Shown one piece after another: positions 57,674 through 64,000 of a stretch of DNA of 64,000 nucleotides. Below the pieces are notes generated by a model that made no database searches, was not told where the DNA came from, and worked only from the letters and a program-made list of their open reading frames with translations. Source of the stretch: JAEUOS01 sp965279115. Lineage in GTDB: Bacteria; Pseudomonadota; Gammaproteobacteria; Burkholderiales; JAEUOS01. Each line of letters begins with the position of its first letter. The stretch's first letter is position 1. Position numbers and translations under genes: made by a program. The stretch is taken from the NCBI GenBank assembly GCA_965279115.1, contig OZ257137.1, positions 1,550,001 to 1,614,000 on the forward strand, read 5' to 3'.

Positions 57674-59740
57674 ATGGAAACAAGCCTCGACCGTGCGACT
57701 CGGGAATTCGCGCAAGGGCGCTTCGCCGAAGCCTTGCGCCTGGCGATGCTGGCGTGTGACGAGTCGCCGCACCGCGCCGTGGCACCCGCGCTGGCAGCGG
57801 CGGCCAGCCACGCCCTGGGCCGACCTGAAGACGGCATGCGCTGGTTTCGCCGGGCGCGCTCGCTCGACCCGGACGACCCGGAGCTGGCGTGCGGTCTGGC
57901 CGCTTGTCAGTTCGATCTCAGGCTCGTAAAAGCGGCGCGAGCAACGCTCGAGAAAGTCTTGCAGGGGCATCCGCAGCATGTCCGGGCATTGTGCAATCTT
58001 GCCTTGGCCTGCGAGACCGACGGCGATCCTGAAGCGGCGCGGGCAGCTCTTGAGCGCGCCGCTCTGCTGGCGCCGGCGGATACGGCGATATTGCGTCTAC
58101 GCATCGGATTGGCGCTGCGCTCCGACCAACCTGCGCAAGCCATGCGACTTTCCGAATCCATCCTCGCAAGCCAGGACCGCTCCGCGGAATCATTACGGCT
58201 GGTGCTCGAAAGCGCGCTCAAGTCAGCCCGCCCGAACGAGGCGACGGCGGCTGCGGTCGAACTCCTGGCGAAAGATCAGGCCGACGCATATGCAAGGCGC
58301 GGGCTTGCCTCTGCAGCAGCACTGCGTGGCGAGTTCGAAATGGCCACCCAGCACGCGGCACGGTTGCCTGCAACACTGCGCGCAGGTTTTGATCCGTGCC
58401 AGGTTTTTCTGGCCAACGGCGCGGCAGCCTTGCGCGCGTGCGATTGGAGCAGGCTTCCCGCATGGCTCGCAACGGCGACGCAGCTCGCGCTTGACCCCGC
58501 GGCAACTCTTGACGCGACCGAGATTCCGTTCCAGGCACTCGCAACCGAGCTTGCGACCGACTTGTGCAGCGGATTGTTCAACGCCTACACGCGCGACCTT
58601 GCCACCCGGCACATCCCTGCGCGGTGGCCGCGTCCGGCGCGGGAGCCCCGCCAGCGCATTCGCGTCGGTTACATCGGCGCGGGATTCGGGGCACACCCTT
58701 CGGCCATGCAGGTCAATCCGATCCTGGCGGCGCACGACCGTCAAGGCTTCGAGGTTTTCACTTACGCCTTGACCGCTGACGACCACAGCAGCTGGCGCGC
58801 CGAGAGCGCCCGTAGCGCCGATGTCTTCCGTACCGTCGCGCATATGAGCGCCGCTGAATGCGCCGGCCTGATCGTTGCTGACGATATCGACGTACTGGTC
58901 GATTTGTCAGGCTTGCTCGACAATGCACGGCCAGCAGTGCACTTGCACCGCCCGGCGCGCGCACACCTGCTCTTGTTCGGCACGCCAGCGACGCTCGCCA
59001 TCCCCGGCGTCGACGCGATGATCGGCGATGCCGTCGTGCTGGCGGCCGATGAGCCCGGCCTGCGCTTGCCGGGCTGTTACCTGCCGATCGATCCGCGTTG
59101 GGTTGCCTGGGCAGCCGAAGGCGCAATGCCGGCGCGCCGTGAGCATGGGCTGCCCGAGAGCGCCCCTGTACTTTGCTGCTTCAACTCAGCTTACAAGATC
59201 GATCCACGCGCTTTCAATGCGTGGATGCAGATCCTCAAGCGATGCCCGGACAGCGTGCTTTGGTTGCTTGCGACAGAAACCGAGACACGCGAAAACCTGC
59301 GCGCCCACGCACGAAGCTCCGGCATCGACGAGACCCGACTGATCTTCGCCGACCGGTTGCCACTCAAGCATCACCTCAAGCGCATGCGCCTGGCGGATGT
59401 GTTCTTGGATACGTTCCACTATGGGGCGCACGTGACCGCGATGCAGACATTGGCGACCGGGCTTCCACTCCTGACTATCCGCGGCGACCGCTTTTCCGCG
59501 CGCGTCGGTGCGAGCGCGCTGATACATGCCGGTCTTGGCGACCTGGTGGCAACCGATCCGGACGACTATGTTGACCGGGCGCAGCAATTCTGCCAACGCA
59601 CTCCCGCCGCGGAGGCCTGGACAAGCCGAACGCGCCACGCGTTCTCGCCCGAGCAGGCGGAGTTGCGGTTCACGGCCTATGTGCGGGCGCTCGAAGACCT
59701 CTATCAACGATCGTTCGCGCAAGCGACCAGGCGTTACTAG
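57674..59740 (+). CDS. TPR-containing GT41/SPINDLY-like glycosyltransferase, second copy
   Basis: This 688-residue protein has N-terminal TPR-like repeats (about residues 1-240) and a C-terminal O-GlcNAc-transferase-type domain: RIRVGYIGAGFGAHPSAMQV, DDIDVLVDLSGLLDNARPAV, VLCCFNSAYKIDPRAFNAWM, RLPLKHHLKRMRLADVFLDTFHYGAHVTAMQTLATGLPLL. It is longer and more divergent than the copy at 26811. Placed with two CapK-like enzymes and a GT4 next to a Slam/FecR pair, it could modify the exported protein, as HMW1C does for adhesins. Confidence 0.85.
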   Translation: METSLDRATREFAQGRFAEALRLAMLACDESPHRAVAPALAAAASHALGRPEDGMRWFRRARSLDPDDPELACGLAACQFDLRLVKAARATLEKVLQGHPQHVRALCNLALACETDGDPEAARAALERAALLAPADTAILRLRIGLALRSDQPAQAMRLSESILASQDRSAESLRLVLESALKSARPNEATAAAVELLAKDQADAYARRGLASAAALRGEFEMATQHAARLPATLRAGFDPCQVFLANGAAALRACDWSRLPAWLATATQLALDPAATLDATEIPFQALATELATDLCSGLFNAYTRDLATRHIPARWPRPAREPRQRIRVGYIGAGFGAHPSAMQVNPILAAHDRQGFEVFTYALTADDHSSWRAESARSADVFRTVAHMSAAECAGLIVADDIDVLVDLSGLLDNARPAVHLHRPARAHLLLFGTPATLAIPGVDAMIGDAVVLAADEPGLRLPGCYLPIDPRWVAWAAEGAMPARREHGLPESAPVLCCFNSAYKIDPRAFNAWMQILKRCPDSVLWLLATETETRENLRAHARSSGIDETRLIFADRLPLKHHLKRMRLADVFLDTFHYGAHVTAMQTLATGLPLLTIRGDRFSARVGASALIHAGLGDLVATDPDDYVDRAQQFCQRTPAAEAWTSRTRHAFSPEQAELRFTAYVRALEDLYQRSFAQATRRY

Positions 59741-59786
59741 GTGCGCCCCTTGTGCGCAGGCGTCACTTCACCTACGGCCAGGCCGG

Positions 59787-61109
59787 TCACCGCCCCGCCA
59801 TATGTCCATGCCTATGCGCCACGAAGCGCGCGAGGTCATCCAGGGTTTCGGCGAGTTGTGCTGCAGTGGCGGACAGTGGCGTGAGTGGGGTGGGCCGGGC
59901 CTTGCCGACCACACCTCCCAGCGTCCTTCGCTTGTCGCGCAACGCAGCCAGGTTCAATTCGATGCCATGTCGCGCCAGCATGGGCTGCAGCTCGTGCCTG
60001 CGTTTCAGGATCTCCTCGCGGGTCTTCTGATACGCATGTTCGCACAGCCGCCTGCGGCTCGAGTAGCTGAACATGTTGGTAAAGAACATTTCAGCGTCGG
60101 CCCGGTTCGGCTCGAACAGCAACACGTCTGCGTCCGGATAGTCGTCGCCATACTGGCGCATCCCGATTTCCATCCGCGAATGGATCACCGCGCGAATGGT
60201 CTGCAACACCACGATCGGCAGCCCGCCGTCGATCAGGTGCCTCGACTTCCCGCCTGATTCGACCACTGCCCCGTCATCGTACGGCACCAGCGGATTGAGG
60301 CACAGCACCAGCTTCGCCCCCTCCTTGAGCGCCACCGACGCATGCAGCGTGCGCTTCAGCGCGCCATCAACGAAGTGGCGACCGCCGATTTCGACCGGCG
60401 GAAACAGTCCGGGCAACGCGGAACTGGCGGTGGCCGCCAGCGAAATCGGGATGTCGTCATGCCCAGCCGCGCCAAACTCGACGGCCTTGCCGGAATCAAG
60501 GTCCGTGGCGACCAGATACAGGTGAGCCTTGAGCTGGCGGAAATCGTCCGTGCGGCCGGGCTGCGTGAACATGTGCGCCAGGTAATTGCGCAGCGGGTCG
60601 TTGGAGAAGATACCCGTGGGTATGGCCTGCAGCAGTTGCTCGGCTGCCCCCAGCATGCCGCTTGGCCCCTTGCCGCGGCCGGCAGTGGCATAGCGCCACA
60701 GGGCCCGTACCACCAGAGGCGGCAGCCTGCACATGCGTGCCCAGTACTCCGCCAGCGCGGGACGCATCAGGATTGTCGGGTCGAAGGGTTCGGCGGCAGC
60801 TTCGGCTCCCGCATCGCCTGCCGCCGGGTTGATGAACATCCGGCACAATTCACGCGGCGTGATGCCATTGGCAAGCCCGGCACCGAGAATGCCGCCTGCG
60901 GAAACGCCCACGTAGATGTCGAGCCGGTTCAGGTCGATGCCCTTGAGGGATTCGGCTATCGCCACCAGCGCGCCGACCTCATAGATCGCCCCAAGCGGGC
61001 CACCCCCGGCCATCGCGAGCGCTGTCCTGGAAGAGACAGATTGTTCCCCTGCGGGGCTCGGAGGCCCGGCCCTTGAAGGAGCGTTTCGTTTACCCCTGGT
61101 TGCGCGCAT
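59787..61109 (-). CDS. Patatin-like phospholipase
   Basis: This 440-residue patatin-fold lipid acyl hydrolase has the oxyanion glycines AMAGGGPLGAIYEVGAL, the nucleophile GVSAGGILGAGLANG and the catalytic Asp in HFVDGALKRT. No signal peptide is seen. An in-frame GTG at 61118 would add three residues. It is upstream of the phasin-like gene on the same strand, so it may hydrolyse storage lipid or polymer, or membrane lipid. Confidence 0.9.
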   Translation of the reverse strand: MRATRGKRNAPSRAGPPSPAGEQSVSSRTALAMAGGGPLGAIYEVGALVAIAESLKGIDLNRLDIYVGVSAGGILGAGLANGITPRELCRMFINPAAGDAGAEAAAEPFDPTILMRPALAEYWARMCRLPPLVVRALWRYATAGRGKGPSGMLGAAEQLLQAIPTGIFSNDPLRNYLAHMFTQPGRTDDFRQLKAHLYLVATDLDSGKAVEFGAAGHDDIPISLAATASSALPGLFPPVEIGGRHFVDGALKRTLHASVALKEGAKLVLCLNPLVPYDDGAVVESGGKSRHLIDGGLPIVVLQTIRAVIHSRMEIGMRQYGDDYPDADVLLFEPNRADAEMFFTNMFSYSSRRRLCEHAYQKTREEILKRRHELQPMLARHGIELNLAALRDKRRTLGGVVGKARPTPLTPLSATAAQLAETLDDLARFVAHRHGHMAGR

Positions 61110-61296
61110 GCCTGTCACATTGAAGTCAGCGAAAGGGTCCGCACGCCGCGCACGACAATCGATGCGGGAGGGAGCAGCATATGGATTGCCATGGCGCGGA
61201 GCGCGGATTCCGGGTCCGAAAGGCGCGGCGATGTTTCACGCCTTGCCCGCGGAGGCATCGAGACGGCCATCGCCGCCATCGCGCCGGGAACTTCGA

Positions 61297-61830
61297 TCAG
61301 GCAGCGCGGGTGCGCTTGGCCGCCGGCTTCTTGGCGGCTGGCTTTTTCGCGGCAGAGGTCTTGGCAGGCGCTTTGGCCGCAGGCTTACGAGCCGCAGCCG
61401 GCTTGCCGCCGGAAAGCGCATGGACGCTGGCCGTCAACTCCTCGACGCGCTTGGCCAAGGTCTGCACGTCACGTTGTGTCGGCACCCCAAGGCGGTTGAG
61501 CGCGCGCGCCACGCGATCTTCGAACACCTGCTCGAGTTTGTCCCAGGCTTCGGTGGCTTGTGCCTGCGCCTTGGAAGAGATCTGCGTCGCTGCCTTGCTC
61601 ACGTTACCGGTCACTTCATTGATTTTGCCTTCGGCGACCGAACGGGTTTTCTTGGACAGTCCTTCGCCTTCCTTGACCAGCGCCTCGAAGAGCTTGGTGC
61701 CCTCCTGCTGGGCCTTGGCGAATGCGCCAAGGCCGGCTTGCCAGATTTCCTGCGCGGATTCACGCACCGCCTGCAAAAGCTTCGGGTCAGACATGGACTT
61801 TTCAGCGAGTTGCTTGAGTTTCTTGGCCAT
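61297..61830 (-). CDS. Phasin (PhaF/PhaI type) with basic Ala-Lys-Pro tail
   Basis: This 177-residue polyhydroxyalkanoate granule-associated protein has an N-terminal amphipathic phasin domain: LQAVRESAQEIWQAGLGAFAKAQQEGTKLFEALVKEGE, then VAEGKINEVTGNVSKAATQI and the coiled segment DKLEQVFEDRVARALNRLG. The C-terminal KPAAK/KAPAK-type tail is histone-like, as in PhaF, which ties granules to the nucleoid. The gene is free-standing with its own leader. Confidence 0.9.
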   Translation of the reverse strand: MAKKLKQLAEKSMSDPKLLQAVRESAQEIWQAGLGAFAKAQQEGTKLFEALVKEGEGLSKKTRSVAEGKINEVTGNVSKAATQISSKAQAQATEAWDKLEQVFEDRVARALNRLGVPTQRDVQTLAKRVEELTASVHALSGGKPAAARKPAAKAPAKTSAAKKPAAKKPAAKRTRAA

Positions 61831-62080
61831 TTCGTCACTCCTTGATGAAAATTTCGACCTTTGGTCGGGTTTGTTCGGTTCGCCTGCGTCACCGCCGATC
61901 AGCCGTGATGAACCGGAATGAACGCATCATAGACACGCCTCCTAGAGCACGCACACTAGAAACACCCTTTTTGCTAGAGCCGCGCCTCTAACAGCCAATC
62001 GGACAATGCGTCGCAACATGAAAATCCTTTGACCGCCTCGCGCAAAGTTGTATGATGACCTGACATATTGTGATCGACCA

Positions 62081-62857
62081 ATGAACGCCCCGTCACCTGC
62101 ATTCGAAACGCTCGCCGCCAGCCCCAATCTGGCCGAGAAAGTCGCGTCAGTGTTGCGGGAGCAGGTTGTCGGCGGCAGCTATGGCGAGGCCGCGCGTCTG
62201 CCGACCGAATCGGTCATGTCGTTGCAGTTCGGTGTTTCGCGCACCGTGGTGCGAGAGGCGGTCTCGCGGCTCAAGTCGGAGGGCCTGCTCGTATCTCGAC
62301 AGGGTAGCGGAGTCTTCGTGCATTCCGGCGCCCACCTGAAACCCTTGCGCATTGAAGCCGGCGCGAGCCGATCTGAGGAATCGGTGCTCCATATCGTCGA
62401 GTTGCGCCGCGCGATCGAAGCGGAGTCCGCGGCACTGGCGGCGCAACGACGCGACCGACGCGACCTTGATGCCATGAAGGGGGCCTTGCGTGACCTCGAC
62501 AATGCCGTGTCCCGCGGCGAGGATGGCGTGGCAGAGGACGTGCGTTTCCATCGCACCGTTGCCGAGGCCAGCCGGAATCCGTACATCATTTCGGTTCTCG
62601 AGTTCCTTGGACAGTACTTGCAGGGCGCGACCCGCATCACCCGGGCCAATGAATCGCGCCGCGCGGATTTCGCAAGCGCCGTGAAAAGCGAGCATGCCGC
62701 GGTGCTTGCCGCGATTTCGCAAGGCGTGCCGGCGGCGGCCCGACGCGCCGCCGCCCGGCACATGGACAACGCGGCCAAGCGCATTCGACTTGCGGGCAAG
62801 GAGTTCTGGCACGCCGAAGGCGATGCGCTGGCCCGGAAAATCCGGCCCACCCGATGA
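62081..62857 (+). CDS. GntR-family (FadR/FCD) regulator
   Basis: This 258-residue regulator has an N-terminal winged helix (ARLPTESVMSLQFGVSRTVVREAVSRLKSEGLLVSRQGSGVFVH) and a C-terminal FCD ligand domain (LRRAIEAESAALAAQRRD, DVRFHRTVAEASRNPYI, EHAAVLAAISQGVPAAARRA), with metal-binding Asp/His positions. The start at ATG 62081 follows family length. It heads a series with a cupin and a beta-hydroxyacid dehydrogenase, so it likely controls their catabolic pathway in response to an organic acid. Confidence 0.9.
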   Translation: MNAPSPAFETLAASPNLAEKVASVLREQVVGGSYGEAARLPTESVMSLQFGVSRTVVREAVSRLKSEGLLVSRQGSGVFVHSGAHLKPLRIEAGASRSEESVLHIVELRRAIEAESAALAAQRRDRRDLDAMKGALRDLDNAVSRGEDGVAEDVRFHRTVAEASRNPYIISVLEFLGQYLQGATRITRANESRRADFASAVKSEHAAVLAAISQGVPAAARRAAARHMDNAAKRIRLAGKEFWHAEGDALARKIRPTR

Positions 62858-62885
62858 TCGACATTCCAGTGGAGGCAATTCCGGC

Positions 62886-63464
62886 ATGACCACGAAAGAA
62901 CAAGCGCTCGACAACTGGAAACTCCACGTCGCGGCGTCGGCCCCCTGCGACGAAGCCGCAATGAATCGGCGCATCGCCCGCTTCGGCGACATTCCGGCCA
63001 GCACCCGGGCGTTCGTCGATACCTGGGTCGCCGGCCACGAGCGAACGCTCATGTCAGTGATCGGCTCAGGGGTCACGGACAATCCGGACTTCAAGCCGAA
63101 AATCGCTGCGGCCGAGAATTTTCATGTGGACTTCATCGTCGCCCCCAAGGGGTGTGGGGCCGCGATGCACTGGCACACCACCGAGGAGGTGTTCATCGTG
63201 CAAGCAGGGCGCTGGGAGGTCGATTGGATAGACGGCGCAACCGGGAAGGTTCATACCGCGGCGCTCGGTCCCCGCGACACGATCAGCGTGCCGCCTTTTG
63301 TCCACCGCTCGTTCCGCAGCATGGATGGGGATGCCGGCCTCCTGATTTCCATTCTGGGCGGCAAGGTGCCGGATCGCGTGAAGTGGGATGCAAGCCTCGA
63401 ACGGCGCGCACGGGCAATCGGCGCAGGTTTCGACGCCGACGGAAATGCCGTCAAGTTCGATTGA
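62886..63464 (+). CDS. Cupin-domain protein
   Basis: This 192-residue protein has a single cupin fold: GAAMHWHTTEEVFIVQAGRWEVDW (first metal motif, two His and Glu) and GPRDTISVPPFVHRSFRSMDGD (second). The first ATG after the GntR gene is used; a much longer in-frame extension overlaps that gene and is rejected. It lies between a GntR regulator and a dehydrogenase, so it probably acts on the same small-molecule substrate, perhaps as an isomerase, hydrolase or ring-opening dioxygenase. Confidence 0.85.
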   Translation: MTTKEQALDNWKLHVAASAPCDEAAMNRRIARFGDIPASTRAFVDTWVAGHERTLMSVIGSGVTDNPDFKPKIAAAENFHVDFIVAPKGCGAAMHWHTTEEVFIVQAGRWEVDWIDGATGKVHTAALGPRDTISVPPFVHRSFRSMDGDAGLLISILGGKVPDRVKWDASLERRARAIGAGFDADGNAVKFD

Positions 63465-63525
63465 TGAAGACGCGGCAAGATCCCGCGATACATGTGCTTC
63501 TAGCGGCACTGAAAGGATTCTAAGC

Positions 63526-64000
63526 ATGAGCAAGTCGGTTGGCGTGATCGGATTGGGGGCCATGGGTATGGGTATGGCCAAGTCATTGCGGCGCGGCGGC
63601 TACGAAGTGCATGTCTGCGACGTCAGGCGCGAAGCTGCCGATGCCTTCGCCGCTGAAGGTGGTACCGCATGCGCCTCACCTGCCGAACTCGCTGCGCGTT
63701 GCGAAGTGGTGTTCTCGGTCGTCGTCAACGCCGCGCAAACCGAAGCCGTGCTGTTCGGCGACAACGGCGCCGCAGGCGCCATGAAGCCGGGCGGCGTGTT
63801 CGCCATGTGCAGCACCGTGCCGCCGGCTTTCGCAGTGGACCTGGAGGCGCGCCTGGAAGAACGTGGCCTGATGTTCCTCGATGCCCCCATCTCGGGCGGC
63901 GCCGCCCGGGCTGCCTCGGGCGAGATGACCATGATGACGGCGGGCCGGCCGGCGGTTTATGAAAAGTGCGAGCCGATGCTCCATGCCATGGCCGCCAAGG
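63526..64000 (+). CDS. 3-hydroxyisobutyrate dehydrogenase-family enzyme, N-terminal part (3' end outside window)
   Basis: This beta-hydroxyacid dehydrogenase begins SVGVIGLGAMGMGMAKSLRRGG (NAD-binding Rossmann) and shows VVFSVVVNAAQTEAVLFG and FLDAPISGGAARAASGEMTMM, the substrate-binding signature. AAAGGATTC precedes the ATG. The active-site lysine region lies beyond the window. Placement after a GntR-FCD regulator and a cupin resembles sugar-acid (L-threonate/erythronate type) gene sets, so a four-carbon acid is possible. Confidence 0.88.
   Translation, partial: MSKSVGVIGLGAMGMGMAKSLRRGGYEVHVCDVRREAADAFAAEGGTACASPAELAARCEVVFSVVVNAAQTEAVLFGDNGAAGAMKPGGVFAMCSTVPPAFAVDLEARLEERGLMFLDAPISGGAARAASGEMTMMTAGRPAVYEKCEPMLHAMAAK

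Noticed and set aside
1..64000. CRISPR array, tRNA, rRNA, integrase or insertion sequence
   Set aside because: I saw no regularly spaced direct repeats, no tRNA-like or rRNA-like stretches, and no transposase- or integrase-type motifs; the only dispersed-repeat candidate is the 13-bp palindrome in paaD.

Overview
The window is 64 kb of high-GC, gene-dense DNA that looks like an ordinary chromosome segment of a betaproteobacterium, most likely Burkholderiales-like. Supporting signs are two Bug-family solute receptors, the EIIA(Man)-HPr-EI cluster next to gshB, the ubiK / porin / glnK-amtB / comM neighbourhood, metX-metW, a phasin with an Ala-Lys-Pro tail, and an acyl-CoA-type phenylacetate pathway. 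I saw no rRNA, tRNA, CRISPR array, integrase or insertion sequence. The first gene (sulfide:quinone oxidoreductase) and the last gene (3-hydroxyisobutyrate dehydrogenase family) run off the ends.

Region 1 (1-11.7 kb) is a sulfur and efflux island. An SQR and a SulP permease on + face a ten-gene - strand run: adaptor, RND pump, DUF2892, TrxC-type thioredoxin, TolC-type channel, exported methyltransferase, DUF2892, DUF302, lipoprotein rhodanese and a 51-residue membrane protein. A divergent ArsR-family repressor adjoins it, and a 14-bp perfect palindrome overlaps the operon's promoter. I infer a pump operon induced by reactive sulfur or a metal(loid).

Region 2 (11.7-34.9 kb) is catabolic and accessory. 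It holds a tartrate dehydrogenase-like enzyme, a SemiSWEET-like protein, orphan solute receptors (two Bug, one DctP, one cytoplasmic-looking NMT1 type), and a paaA-osmC-paaB-paaC-paaD-paaE-tetR-MBL operon with a candidate TetR operator. It also holds a sirtuin, a crotonase lacking both catalytic glutamates, a quinone reductase, a GT41/SPINDLY-like protein, an M48 protease, a glutamine-synthetase-like ligase coupled to a Rieske oxygenase, and AmpG.

Region 3 (34.9-46.1 kb) is core metabolism and nitrogen control. metX-metW sits behind a SAM-II riboswitch and a terminator. It is followed by an incomplete (regulatory) PTS, gshB, glnK-amtB with a sigma-54 promoter and NtrC-like sites, a TorF-type porin, ubiK and comM.

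Region 4 (46.1-64 kb) begins with lipid and storage genes (PHA-system protein, acyl-CoA-binding protein, wax ester synthase). It continues with an unusual surface-protein cluster: a Slam-like exporter, a FecR protein with a TbpB-like C-terminal barrel, two tandem PaaK/CapK-like adenylating enzymes, a GT4 glycosyltransferase and a TPR-GT41 protein. Patatin, phasin, and a GntR-cupin-dehydrogenase catabolic group close the window. All gene functions are assigned by reading motifs and remembered family features; no database search was run.
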